A stretch of 64,000 nucleotides of DNA from the NCBI RefSeq assembly GCF_037893015.1, contig NC_133661.1, forward strand, positions 242,150,583 through 242,214,582, given 5' to 3'. Of this stretch, positions 32,116 to 43,905 are shown one piece after another (the first letter of the stretch is position 1; every line of letters begins with the position of its first letter). The notes under the pieces are model-generated. The model was not told where the DNA came from and did not search any database. It saw only the letters and a list, made by a program, of their open reading frames with translations. A program made the position numbers and the translations under genes. The stretch is from Macrotis lagotis (lineage: Eukaryota > Chordata > Mammalia > Peramelemorphia > Peramelidae).

Positions 32116-33160
32116 AATGAATTTTGTAAAAACTTTTATAAGTCCTGTAACTGGAAAAAATTCTAATAGTTAACAAAGTCATCATCCTGCTAGAAAAAAA
32201 GAATCCTAGAATAAGTATCAGGGTACCTTGGCTCTAAACAGAGATTTTCCACAAATGAATGGTGCGACTTTAAACAAGTTGCAATCTCACTAATGTCATT
32301 CTTCTTCATCATTTGTGAAATGAGAGATTTGGGATAGATTTTCTACAGGGTCCCTCTATAATTTTCCTTTGGGAAAACATACATAAACCCTGCTAAGAAA
32401 AAAATATGAAAATTTATCGCAATTATAATCAGTGTAAAAAAAGAAACCATAAGTTTTAACCATTAAAAGATATTTAATATTGAATAATAATGAATATCAA
32501 TTTAAATGAAGGGTAATAAAATATATTTCCTAGTGCTTTAGCCAATCCATAGGTTTCATTCTGAGGTAACGAACTGATTATCTTGTTGATTGTGGTTTGT
32601 TTTGTGTAGTTTTACTATAACTAAAAGCCATAATATTTAAATGGTCTTCTGGAGAAACCTTATAATGGTTAATTGAATTTATAAAACTTATATGCAAAGA
32701 GTTACATGCTTACAACCCTGATTATTGATATCAAAAGAATAACATGATAGTTGTCTTATTTAAATTTATTCATTTATTCAACAAATATTGGTGTATCTTA
32801 ATGCACATGAAAATTAGATCCTGGATTTAGATTTAAAACGTCCTGATTATCTACATTTTAACTGTTTGATCTTGGACCAGTGATTTTAATTCTCTATGTC
32901 TTTGACTATTCAGTTCTTCAATGAATGAGCTGGACTAGATAATTTCTAAAGTATCTTTGAGGTCTAAAATTTTATTATTAAGCTGCTACTATGTTGATAA
33001 TACTATGGAGGATACAAAAACAGACAATATGATATTTGATTACACATACAATAAATTTGTAAATGATTAGAATGAAATTAGGTAGATTTTTCATCTGAGG
33101 AATGAATGTTTTGTATCAAAAAGAAGAGTCTTTAAATGGGGATCTATTAGGAGCTTGATC
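32116..33160. other. Intergenic, two MIR-type SINE remnants
   Basis: 32215-32365 and 32805-32975, both plus strand, carry the MIR order (CORE-like 'GACTTTAAACAAGTTGCAA' then 'CATTTGTGAAATGAGAGAT'; 'TGATCTTGGACCAGTGATTTTAA' then 'AATGAATGAGCTGGACTAGATAA'). The rest is unrecognised. Confidence 0.55.
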
Positions 33161-34060
33161 CTTTGGGTCAATTTAACTAACTTGAATCAGACCCTCATCA
33201 ATTTTTATGTAGGGGCCCAGGGGAAACAAGTAACATGCTCTATCTTTTGAGGGGGTCCCTACAATCCATGATTTATTTACTATGAGAGTGAACATGATTG
33301 ATGCCAGTCTAATTAAGTAAAATGACAGAACATTGGCAGGCAAAAATACAGCCTTCCAGTCTAGTCCTCTTTCCTCAAGTGGCTGTTCATTATTAACTGG
33401 AAGATTATAGATAGTCATTTCATCTGCTCTTGGTTTTAATTGATTTCTGGAGAAATACATACTGAATTCTTGTGAGTACTGTCAGTTTTCCAAATTCTAT
33501 CAACTTCTGGTGACTACATGCTTTTTTTTTTTTTACCTATGAGGTTACTCACCCAGAGAATCTTGGCTGCTCATTCAATAAGACTCTGTGCTCACCATTG
33601 CAAGAGAACAAATAAAGGATGAGCCAATCTCCACTATATATCCCATTCCTTTAATGGATGCCTTTTCTTCTCTTGTCTCTCAATTTATGATCACCATTGT
33701 TCCTTTCCAGGTAGCAAGAAGAAAGAAAATGCAGCCAAACTTAGAGTGGGAACCATTAGATAAAAATTGGCAGGAATAAAATAGAAGATGGGAGAGAGTT
33801 TCATTGGCTCATCTAGAGAAAACAAAGGGAAGAAGGGAGGAGGGGAGTCAGATGTCAGACAAAAGGAAGCTGTTTGAAAACTCAACTAGAAAAACTAACA
33901 TTTTCTTTCATATTGAAGACCCAGACCTACTTCAAGCTTTTCCATTGCTTCCTTTTGGTTAGGAATGCAAAAGTATCTACTTTTATCAATTCTGATCTAC
34001 TTAAGAACTTCATTTCTTATCCCCTCATACTTCTTGCTTCAAAACTTTTCTTCTCTTCAA
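33161..34060. other. Unassigned sequence with a 95-codon minus-strand frame
   Basis: An open frame at 33460-33173 (minus) has no domain I recognise and no splice or promoter context. Nothing else seen. Confidence 0.4.
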
Positions 34061-34230
34061 ATCAGCTAGGTGACAGAATAGATAGAGCCCTGGATCTAGA
34101 GTCAAAAAGATTTTATTTGAAATCCAGATTTAGACATTTACTAATTGTGTGAGTCTCAGCAAGTCGCTTATTTTCTGCCTGCCCGAGTTTTTTTTTTAAC
34201 TTTAAGATGAGAATAAAAACACCACATATA
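34061..34230 (+). repeat. MAR1/MIR-type CORE-SINE, diverged
   Basis: 'CAGCTAGGTGACAGAATAGATAGAGCC' head, 'TTACTAATTGTGTGAGTCTCAGCAAGT' CORE, then a T-run and 'TTTAAGATGAGAATAA'. Confidence 0.8.
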
Positions 34231-35140
34231 TTGCAGGATTAATTTGATGTTCAAATGTGATAGTCAATCCTCAACATTCATGCATTTAAATTTCATGACA
34301 TTATTAACATTCTCGATTTTATTTGTAACCTCATTTTCACTTTTATGTAGGCAACTGTACATTTGTGGCTATGCATGTACAGAAAAAAAGAGAGTTGCAA
34401 TGTATGCAGGCTTTAAAGCTGCTAATATCCTACCACTCCACCAATTCACTATCATTGTAAAGAGTTCCATGTGCATTCATTGCATATTTTCCATTGTTTG
34501 CTTTTAGAATTCAAGTTTTGTGATGAAATTATATCCCCAAAGAATAGTACATGTCCTTTTGTCTAAAAACCAAAGTGCACAAAGTCTTTGATGTAGCTTA
34601 TTGAGAAAAATAAAGGTATTCGATATATTTCATGTGGGATGACTGCAGGTGCTGTTGGTTGGAAGATCCTTGAGGAAATCAAATGGTGTTAGGAAGCAGA
34701 CTTCATTGATGGATTATTTTAAGCTAGGGAATGACTTTATGACTTCCAATACCTTCCAGCAGCTAGGAAGGCCAAATATTGGAGGTGATGTGTGACCTTG
34801 CCAGTCTCAGCATCTTCTATCAGCAGTGACTAAAATCCTGCAATCTCTCTGATGAATTTCAAAGGATGGTCAATGTAGGGAGTAGTATAGTATAAAATAC
34901 TATACCCTCATACTACCTTCTGGCATAGTGGAAGGTAAATTTCATATTAAAAATGTTTTGGATTGTAAGAATTTTATTTGCTGTTTAATATTTATGCCAT
35001 TGAAGATTTTATATATATTATAAAAAGTGAATGTTGTTGAAAATAAATGACTTTAAATTGAAGTGTTAAATTGAAGTCACAGAATTCTAGGGAATCATAA
35101 TTTAGAAGAATGTTTTTCATGTTACCAATTTTATTTTGTT
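34231..35140. other. Intergenic, nothing recognised except a short perfect hairpin
   Basis: GTATAGTAT (34885-34893) and ATACTATAC (34897-34905) form 9-bp arms around AAA. Confidence 0.5.
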
Positions 35141-35335
35141 GGTAGCTAGGTGACTTGGTGGGTAGAGTATGGAATCAGAAAGAACTGAACTTAAACTATT
35201 TGCTCAGTTTCCTCATCTGTAATATGAGCTGGAGAATGAAATGGCAAACTGTTAAAGTACCTTTGTCAAAAAAAATTCCAGATGGGATCACAAAGAGTTG
35301 CATATAACTAAAATGACTGAACAACAACAATAATT
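35141..35335 (+). repeat. MAR1-type CORE-SINE with RTE/BovB-like tail
   Basis: 'TAGCTAGGTGACTTGGTGGGTAGAG' head (CORE deleted), 'CTCAGTTTCCTCATCTGTAATATGAG', 'GGAGAATGAAATGGCAAACTG', tail 'GGGATCACAAAGAGTTGCATA' and 'AAATGACTGAACAACAACAA'. Confidence 0.88.
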
Positions 35336-36484
35336 TTATTTTGTATGTTATAGTTTATATGTCATTTCATATTTAATGTGTTAGCAAAACAGTTTATCAG
35401 AGTTAATGTTTTGTTATAAGGAATTATATGAAAATGTACATTTTCAGTGACCTCGAATGAAAGACTACAATTTTGCTGGTAATGGGAACCTAACCCCTTA
35501 TTTCCCATATGTTCAGTGTATTAACATTGACAATTTTTCATTTTCACACCATTTTCTTGGAACACTCCCACAAAAGCTGAGGATAGCCTGCCTTTGAAAA
35601 GTGCTTAGCACAGTTCCTGGCACATAAATGCTTATGTCCTTTTCACTTTCAAATCCACAATTGCACATGCACATCCCTCTACTTCCCCCACTCCACCACC
35701 AGCTTCCTATTCATTTGAAAGATTAAAAAAATTGAAGGGAGTACTCTATTCCCTTCCTATAATCCTCAAAATGTCTCAGTATCATTTGAATTGTATTTTT
35801 CCTCCCCTTTGCAGAAGATAAATCATTACCCCTTGCTCTGAATCATAAATTTTATCCTTTATATTCCTTCAATAACTTCTGTCATTCATCCCTTTTCCCT
35901 TATACATCTTCAAACCTTTTTTCTGCAGTGGCTCTTTTTCATTTGTTCTGTTATTCTTACTAAAAAAATTTGAGGGGATGGGGGGAAGGTGTCTCCTTGG
36001 GTCTTCTGCTACACTTTTATCCTTCATTTTATTGCCAGACTACTTTAAAAGCTTGTCATTATGTAATTAACCTTCTCACTATTCACACTTCTCAAAACTT
36101 AATGACTTTTCTACTCTACTGGAAATCTTATAGGTAATCAGTGATCATCTAATCATCAAATCTGATGAACATTTCTCTGTCTTCATTCATATGACCTTAT
36201 TTTAATATTATTTTAAGGATTTTAATATTATTTATGGTTTACTTTGCTTATAGATACTCTGTTGCTTAAGAAATTTTCAGTGATGTCTATACCTGCTCTT
36301 TTCTGTTTTTCTTGGCTCTTCCTTTCCTTTTCAATCCCTTAATTGGTTTTCAGTAATCACTTCCCTTTGTTTTCTTTTTCTCTAAACTCTTTTTGCCAGG
36401 GTAAAATCACTTATTTCTATTGCTACACCAGTTACCTAAACTAAATGTCTCCTGAATCTATTCTATCTATTGCTGAGATTCTTC
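35336..36484. other. Intergenic, nothing recognised
   Basis: Pyrimidine-rich from about 35640. Weak likeness to L2 3' wording ('GTGCTTAGCACAGTTCCTGGCACATAAATGCTTA', split here as 35608-35632) suggests a decayed L2 tail. Confidence 0.4.
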
Positions 36485-36765
36485 TGGGACAGATAGATAG
36501 AATGGTGATGCCTGTTCTCCATTAGAGTTTGCCTGAATTTAAATCCAATCTCAGACATTTACTAGTTGTCTGATCCTACACAAGTCACTTAACTTTTATT
36601 TTCCTTAGTTTCTTCAACTAGGAAATAAAGATAATAATAGCACCTAGTTTGCTCAGTTGCTATGAAGATCAAATGAGGTAATGTTTGTAAAAGTGCTTAA
36701 TACATTTCCTGGCACCTTAGTAGCTGAATTATTGGTGCTTAATAAATGCTTATTCCATTCCTTCT
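36485..36765 (+). repeat. MIR/MAR1-type CORE-SINE with L2-like tail
   Basis: 'GAATTTAAATCCAATCTCAGAC', 'CTAGTTGTCTGATCCTACACAAGTCACTTAA' CORE, 'ATAAAGATAATAATAGCACC', 'GTTGCTATGAAGATCAAATGAG', then 'TGGCACCTTAGTAGCTGAATTATTGGTGCTTAATAAATGCTTA', the MIR/L2-type 3' end. Confidence 0.82.
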
Positions 36766-37369
36766 CTCTTCCCCTTTGAGCTTCAGACTAATATTTTCAA
36801 CTGACCAACAGAACACAGAAAGTACACCAGATTTTAGGTGAGAGAACCTGGGTTCAAACTGCTAAAGACTGCCTATATTGACTCATTAAAAGAGTTAACT
36901 TGTTTACTTGAATTTCCCTTTGGAATCCCACAGCATAAAACTAATCTTATTATTTTTGTCTCTAAACTGACACCTCCATTTGAAATTCACTTATCTATGT
37001 CAAAGACACCACCATTTACCCAATTAAATAACACCACTTGGGGAACTAAGATTTTGTTGCTGAGACTGCTTTTGATACAATTGTCTTTGCTCCCATGTAA
37101 TAACTCTCAAGAGCTGCTAAAGCAAATAGACTATAGTGGTGAACTGAGCATGATTCAATAAAAAGGTGAGTTTTCTAGTGAGAAAGAACATGATATATTA
37201 AATATACAAGAATTGTGACTTTAGAGGAAAGCTTTAGTTCAGTACAAATATGAATATCTTTAAAAATGACTGCTATAAGTTACAAATATAATTCTTAAAT
37301 TTTCTGGAGGCAGAATCTCTTTGAAGATATTCTTTTGAAGAGGATGATCTCCTAATTGCCAGATCCAAG
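36766..37369. other. Unassigned, with a 107-codon plus-strand frame
   Basis: The frame at 36838-37161 has no recognisable domain. Part of it ('GAACCTGGGTTCAAACTGC') looks SINE-derived. Not called as a gene. Confidence 0.35.
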
Positions 37370-38214
37370 GATCTTTTCTGAATTCTCATTCTCCTTAACT
37401 TTTCTGCTGTCTTTGACATTAATAATCACTCCTTGATATTCTCTTCTCTCTAGGGTTTTGGGAATCACTCTCTCCTAGCTTTCTTCCTCCCTAAATGATT
37501 GCTCCTCTGACTCCTTTGCTAGATCCTCCTCCAGATCATACCCTCTAACTATAGAGTCTGTCCTGGGCTTCTCCATCTATACTACTTCATTTGGTGATCT
37601 TAAGAGTTCCCATAGATTTAATTACCATTTCCTCCCTCCCACAATGATTCTTAAATCTACCATTCTTGACCCACTCTTTCTGACTTCCAATCTTACATCT
37701 CCAACTGCCTTCATATATTTTGAATTAGATGGCTAGCAGACATCTTAAATTCAGTATGTCCAAACAGTTCAAAACAGAACTCATTACCTTTTCCCCCTAA
37801 ATCTTCCCCACCCACCTTTCTTTTTACTATAGAAGTCAACACCAACCTCCCAGTCCCTCAGACTTACAACCTAGGAATCAACCTGGATTTCTTACTTATC
37901 CTCCTCACTCCTTCCTCCATCCAAAGGGTTGTTAATATCTATTGATTTTGCTTTAATAACATTTTCAAATATGCTTCTCTTCTCCCCCCTGATACTCCTA
38001 CCATTCTAATGCAGACCCTCATCATCTCACATCTGGATTAATGCAATAGCCTTCTGGTGGGCCTGCCTTCTTCAAGTGTTTCCCTACTCTAAGGCATTGT
38101 CCATTCAGCCACTAAAGTATTTTTCCTCAAGTTAAGGTCTGATCATGTCACCACCCTACTCAAACTCCAGGTGCCTACAAAGGCAAATAGAAAATTCTGT
38201 TTGGCATTCAAAGT
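37370..38214 (+). mobile_element. L2 LINE fragment: reverse transcriptase and C-terminal part
   Basis: Readable in broken frames. 'NFSAVFDINNHSL' at 37400-37435 is the L2 'DLSAAFDTVDHSILL' block; 'SVLGFSIYTTSFGDL' (about 37560) is the 'LGPLLFxLYTxPLGDI' block; 'LIISHLD' and 'CNSLLVGLP' (about 38015-38065) and 'LRSDHVTTLLK' (about 38135-38165) are C-terminal blocks. The YADD region is lost in divergence. Very old. Confidence 0.85.
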
Positions 38215-38760
38215 CCTTTCATTTTCAAAGAGGATCAAGGATAACATGGGGTAATGACTTGTGGTAAATTGAATTTCAGTGAGACAAAGTTGCACAAAAT
38301 TATCAGCCTTACTCTATCTTACAAGTCAGCAAAATTTCAGAGGTCAGAAATCAAGATTATTTCTGATGTCCCAGGGGGGAGTGGATGACCTTGGCTGACC
38401 AAACTCTTAGAGCTCTGCAATGCAAGCTTCAGCCAACTTATTGCCATTGGAACAAATCATTCTCATCTGTCCATTGTGCTAGGTGAAGTCTCCACATGCT
38501 GGAACTAGATATCCCTCTAATTCACTAAGGGGTTTGAGACATATTGGTTACCCTCAACCTGATTTCCTGATCAGCCAAGTGATTTACAAGGGTATGACTA
38601 CTGCACTTTAGAACAACAGGAGAGAACTGGGTGATTCATTGGACAACAAAGGAGAATGAGCAGCCCTGAAAAGGACTTGGCAGGCCCTCACACCAGAGAT
38701 ACTAGTTCTTATTTAACACTCTCCCAGGCACTTAATATTTTGAATTGAAATGAAAATTAG
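38215..38760 (-). repeat. SINE-like repeat sharing the LINE-X 3' tail (type B)
   Basis: Left edge 'TTCATTTTCAAAGAGGATCAAGG' reverse-complements the LINE-X/SINE tail. Internal words 'CTGACCAAACTCTTAGAG', 'GGGGTTTGAGACATATTGG' and 'CTCAACCTGATTTCC' match the copy at 27973-28377. It lies directly after the L2 fragment. Confidence 0.6.
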
Positions 38761-38919
38761 ATATTTAGTATTGTTATAGGTATCATTAGACTTACATTGA
38801 GTGAAAGAGAGTAAGGCAACTAATATAAAACAGAAACACAAGAGAAATAAGGGCAGAGAGTTAACTATTGTCTTTTCCCTCTTCACCTACCAAAGAAGCA
38901 GAACAGTTGTTTTTTTGTT

Positions 38920-39074
38920 TGTTTTGTTTTTTTAGGTTTTTGCAAGGCAGATGGGGCTAAGTGGCTTGCCCAAGGCCACACAGCTAGGTGATTATTAAGT
39001 GTCTGAGGTTGGATTTGAACCCAGGTACTCCTGACTCCAGGGCCAGTGCTTTATCCACTGCACCACCTAGCTGC
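38920..39074 (-). repeat. WSINE-like CORE-SINE
   Basis: Reverse-complement copy. GCAGAACAGTT before and GCAGAATAGTT after are a likely duplication with one mismatch. Confidence 0.95.
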
Positions 39075-40404
39075 CAGCAGAATAGTTTTGATTCCTTTTA
39101 TCTGTTCAATAGAGAATAGAAAATGGAGTCACAGGAAAGAGACTCACAGTGCCAGTTGTTAAACTCTCTAGGAAAAAAAGAGGTGCATTTTCTGATTTTG
39201 CAAACAGAAAAGAGAGATAGGAGATGAGCCAAAGGGCCAAATATAAATACTGTAACTCTAGGTCTTTGCTACTATTGTGAACTTACTCTTCAGCTCTCTC
39301 TGAGCTTCTGAGGTGGCATTTCACTTTGTGTTTTCCAAACTCTATGCCAGAATTGTGAAAGTGTAAACCTAGCCTTCCAAGATGTACTAATCCCACAGTA
39401 CAATACAAAAATTGTTTTAGAACAGATTCTGGGAAGGTTGTATTTGAAGGTGACTGGTTTTCATTCACAGTTCTTTAAGGAAAACATGGAAGAAGGAGAA
39501 GAAAGCAATACTAGGTAGGGTGCATGTCCTCTGTCTTGGAAACTTATAGACACATGCTGATGCTCAGATTTGTCCCTGCTCTTTCATTGAAAGAGACCTT
39601 GATGAGTAGAGCCACAGCAATATATCCAGATGGGCTTGCCCAGTGAGGTTCCAAGGTGTTGAGTTCAACAAGTTTGGTGACACTTTCTCTTCAGAGACCT
39701 TTCCTCCTTTCCCAATTCCAGGCTTCTAGCATTCTCATGATCTGACTGACTGTGGAATCTCCAATGGATTATAATAACCATCACTTTGTGCTGTCCTTAA
39801 CTTTCAATTTGTTTTCTTCCCTTTGCTACCAGATATCTTGCTTCTAGGTAAAAAGAAAAATTTAGCTCACTAATTTGTATTTGAATTCATATTTAGACAT
39901 ATTAGGGTTTAAAGGTTTATGTTTAGAATAAAAATCTATAGATTCATCTTACCTACTGTAAGGCTGGGAAAAAAGAGGTGAATAATAATAGATCTATTCT
40001 CAACTAATAATATGCTTTAGTTAAGTAGCATTTACCCAGCCAAAAATGACAAACAGTTGGAAAAAATTGAGTAAAAAAAGATTTATTCCATACCTTTATC
40101 CATTATCCAGAAAATATGTGTGTGTACAGTTTTATTTTATCAATCCCCAATGCCAAGAATAGATTCTATAGCAGGTTTTTCCTGTGTTTTGTTATTCCTG
40201 GCGCTGAAATTGTTTCACCTTTTTTAAGGATAGGTTCAGCTTTGAAGCAAGGAGGTCCAACTCTGTTAAAAACAAATTTGCCACTTTAGTCCATTTACAG
40301 GAATACACTGTTTCTTCCTTTTCCAAGACTTATTTTTTTTGGATCTCATCATTTGATTTTCAATTCCCAAAGGATAGAAGGAAATGAGACCTTGAAGGTT
40401 TAGA
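39075..40404. other. Intergenic, nothing recognised
   Basis: No long frame and no recognised repeat. The 61-codon minus-strand frame at 39468-39283 has no known domain. Confidence 0.5.
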
Positions 40405-40600
40405 AGGTGGAGGACTTTCATTGGAATCAGGAAGACCTAGGTTCAAATTCTATTTTCCTGTGTGATTATTTGCAAATCACTTAAATCATACCTTCCACAT
40501 AAAATCTTAAGACTATAACTTAGAGAGAAGTTGGCAAATTCTGTGTTCCACATAAAATTCTAAGACTATAACTTAGAGATGAGTTGGCAAGCAGAACTGG
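40405..40600 (+). repeat. MIR-type SINE remnant and a 53-bp tandem duplication
   Basis: 40415-40500 has 'GGAATCAGGAAGACCTAGGTTCAAATTC' wording. TTCCACATAAAATCTTAAG at 40493 recurs as TTCCACATAAAATTCTAAG at 40546, and both continue ACTATAACTTAGAGA. Confidence 0.75.
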
Positions 40601-40682
40601 AGGGTCTTCCCACATCAGGGAATTTCACAGTGATTAAATCATAGGTCCAGAACTGCTCCTTTAAAATGAGGCTGTTGTTTTT

Positions 40683-40960
40683 GGTAGCTAGGTGGCACCA
40701 TGGATGCAGTGTTGGACATAGAATTAAAAAGATCTGAGTTCAATTCCAGCATCAGATACTTAATGGTTCTGTGATTTGGGGGCAAGTCATTTGACCTCTA
40801 TATGCATCAGTTTTCTCATCTATAAAATAGGGATAATAATAACAACCATCCCCCAAGATTGTTGTGAGAATAAAATAAAATGCTAACTGTTAAGCTCTTG
40901 TCAGTGCTTGGTACAGAAATACTATATAACTGCTAGTTCTTATTATCATTATTATTATAA
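40683..40960 (+). repeat. MIR/MAR1-type CORE-SINE, near complete
   Basis: 'GTAGCTAGGTGGCACCATGGATGCAG' head, 'GATCTGAGTTCAATTCCAGC' B box region, 'TTCTCATCTATAAAATAGGGATAATAATAA', 'GATTGTTGTGAGAATAAAATAAAATG' and 'TGCTTGGTACAGAAATACTATATAACTGCTAGTT'. Confidence 0.9.
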
Positions 40961-40989
40961 TCAATCTTTATATATTTGTCTGATCATAT

Positions 40990-41320
40990 CATTCTTTTGC
41001 TAATTTTTCCTATTTCCTATTTCCTTTTGAATAAACATCAAATTACCTTGTCAAGCATTTGTCATCACTTTAACTCCTTGTGGTATATTCTATAATCCAG
41101 CAAAAGTGCACTACTTTTTATTCTCTCAACTTGCCTTACAATTTCTTGGCTCTGCCTTTGTTCATATTCATACCTAAAGTGACAATGTTCTTCCCATCTT
41201 TCTCTACCAGTTCTTTAAAGTCAAATTCAAATGTTACCTCTTCCATGAAACTTCTCAATTCTTCAAGCAACTTTTCTCCTCGAGAACAGCTCATATTTCT
41301 GTAATACAATGGGAGTTTTA
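40990..41320 (+). repeat. L2-like LINE 3' fragment
   Basis: 'TTGAATAAACATCAAATTACC', 'TTCTTTAAAGTCAAATTCAAATG' and 'ACCTCTTCCATGAAACTTCTC' follow the L2 3' UTR order. Confidence 0.6.
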
Positions 41321-42170
41321 TTAGATTGCATCTGAAGTCCCTTCTCCATCTGGATCTATGATCCTATGAACTTTATGTGCTCAAGGGTAGGCAGGCAATA
41401 TATGAAGAGTAAATCAATCTTATCCCAAGTCCTCTTAAACAGTAATCAGTGATATTTCCATTGCACTTGAAAGATGTAAAGAATTCTTAGTCATCCATTC
41501 TACTGCTCCATCTTGCTTATAAATATGGAATCTAAGGCTCAGATAGAAAGTTTTGAAAATGGTGGGTAGAGATCTTTGGTGCAAGGGAGCATTGAACATA
41601 TGCAGCCTTGTCTGAAGAAGTTAAAAATGAAGCAGAAAGAGGATTTGAAAACTGCTGCAGGCAAAGTCGTCAACTTCCCAGTTTGGTCAAATAGTGGCCC
41701 AGCAGATCTCTACAGCTTGTTGATGTTTTAAGCACTGACTCACATTCTTTGTTGGCCTGAAACTTTAGATCGAAAAGAACAGTTCCATTCCTTAGAGCCA
41801 CATGCCAGGCTTCTTTGTCAAGTCTGCCAGCTGCATTTCTGTCCCAGCCACCTCCAGTTATGGGGCATTTGTTTGAGGCCATGTTTCTGCTCATTCTAAA
41901 GTTTCCTCTACATATGATTAGCTTACTCAGAACCCTAAGCAATAGCTGTCTGACTTTCCTGTCTGCTATTTTCTAGCTCTCGGAATGGAGGCAAATACTT
42001 TGAGCTTTACTCATTGTTTACAATCTGTGATATTCTAGACACTTAAAAATTTCTGCACCAATCCATTCCAAACAATTTACTGAGTTTAAACCACAGAACA
42101 CCTAAAGATTTCAGCCCTAGGGAAGAACAGGAGCGTGTAAAATTTGTCCTCTTTTCATAAACAAGCATAT

Positions 42171-42228
<58 letters not shown>

Positions 42229-43394
42229 CTATATATATATAGTGGTCAAAGTATACCAGCATATTCTGAGGTAGGGAGGGGGGCAAACTTTATCATTTTT
42301 TCCCTTCCTCTTAGATGCCCTTGCTCTTTGCATACCTATGGTTTAAACAATTTCTTTTCATTTACTAATTCATCTCAATCCTACTAACTGAAAATGTGGT
42401 TTCTATCATTGATACATGTATTTTTTTTCAAAAAGATTCTCATAAACAAATAAGTTATATATCTTAAAGAAGTTTTTACAACTTTCACCTGTTTTAGACT
42501 ATCATTTTGAATTGAGGAACCTTGTAAGAAAAAGAGAGGGCATGTCAAAATGACTGAGACTAGCAAAGAAAAGGAAGACTTGAAAAGCAAACGACCAAGG
42601 GACAGCTTGACTTGGTCCCTGCATCTGCTTTGAAAATTACGATGGTCCAGAGCACAGAGATAAAAATTAAACACAAAGAACTCTTTGTTAGCTGAATTTG
42701 AAATATACTTTTATGTTAGGAGGCTTCTTTTTGGTAGGAAATGAAAAAAATTCCTTTCGAGAAACTCATTTTTCTGGATAACTTTTCCCGAATCAGATGA
42801 TATCTAGTATGTGGGGCAGTGTTTGTAACTGCCCCCAATGATAGTTTTTACAAGCATTTGGTCTTACAAAGCATTAAATGCAGAACAAGTTCAATTTACA
42901 CAGCAAAGAGCATAGAAAATACATACAGATGAGTGGACAAAGAAGCAATAGAACATCTTTGAAGGAGTATAGGAAACCTTTCAAATGGAGACTTGCACCA
43001 ACTGTGTGACTCCAAATAAAGCTCCCAATAGTATTTTAATAAGGGACAAGGTCAGAGGTTCACTACTGATTGTATATCTTCTTCCTGGTCATTCACTCCT
43101 GCTTAGAACTACATTTCCCAAGGAGCCAGGGAGGGATCAATAGTATCAGGACACACAGCCAACTCCTCGTTTCTGACCAGCTGTACTCCTTAGATTTTAT
43201 GCCACAAATATCATACCCTCCCTCCAATCTTTCCCCCTCCTCCTCCAGGATAAGTTCATTAACAGGAAAATCATAATCAGGAGATAGTTTATGACTTTTC
43301 ATTCACACTCCATCAGTATTTTTGGCTGCCTTTGTTTCTCTGATTGGTGCCCTGGAGGGTGCAGATTAAAATTCCTCCCAAAGCCTCCATTTAA
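41321..43394. other. Intergenic with one (TA)n microsatellite
   Basis: No gene recognised. Short frames at 41942-41670 and 42674-42384 (minus) and 43070-43276 (plus) show no known domain. Confidence 0.5.
42166..42241 (+). repeat. (TA)n microsatellite
   Basis: About 76 bp of TA repeats with a few interruptions. Confidence 0.97.
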
Positions 43395-43665
43395 AGAGGG
43401 CTTACATGAACTGATGATGAGCAAGATGAGCAGAACCAGGAGAACATAGTGCACCCTAATGGCAACATGGGGGTGATGATCAACTTTATTCAACTTGCTC
43501 ATTCCATCAATACAATAATCAGGGACAATTTTAGAGCACCTTCGATTGATAATACTATCTGTATCCAGAGGAAAAAGCTGTGGAGTTTAAACAAAGTACA
43601 AAGTCTATTACCTTCATTTTTTTATTAAAAATGTTTTATGTACTACATAAAATAAATAGGGCTTC
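43395..43665 (+). mobile_element. L1 LINE 3' fragment
   Basis: 'GAACTGATGATGAGCAAGATGAGCAGAACCAGGAGAACAT', 'ATCAGGGACAATTTTAGAGCACC' and 'CTATCTGTATCCAGAGG' match, in order, the plus-strand L1 end at 18495-18660 (split by my reading into short words). 5'- and 3'-truncated. Confidence 0.85.
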
Positions 43666-43679
43666 AAAGCTCAGCCAAC

Positions 43680-43905
43680 TCATCATTTCCTACCAGTAAT
43701 TCTGCTTGGCTTTAACTCCATCATTATCATGCTCCTCTGCCAGGTATCTTCTTCCCTTAACCCCTGTTTTTCACCTTCCTTCTTTGAGTCCCCCCCCACT
43801 TATCTATAAGTTATTTGAAGGCAATTATTGTCTTTCTTTTACATATTTGTATCTTCAATGCTTGGAACATAATAGGTGCTTATTGTATGACACTATATTA
43901 TGCAT
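43680..43905 (+). repeat. L2-like LINE 3' end
   Basis: 'TTGAAGGCAATTATTGTCTTTC', 'TTTGTATCTTCAATGCTTGGAACATAATAGGTGCTTA' is the L2-type terminal wording. Confidence 0.7.

Noticed and set aside
36838-37161. 107-codon frame with a hydrophobic stretch and NNTT/NNS sites that looked briefly like an envelope remnant
   Set aside because: No retroviral neighbours and no motif beyond composition; the start overlaps SINE-like sequence.
37370-38214. Considered as host coding exons because of long pyrimidine-rich readable stretches
   Set aside because: Block order matches the L2 reverse transcriptase and C-terminus; frames are broken.
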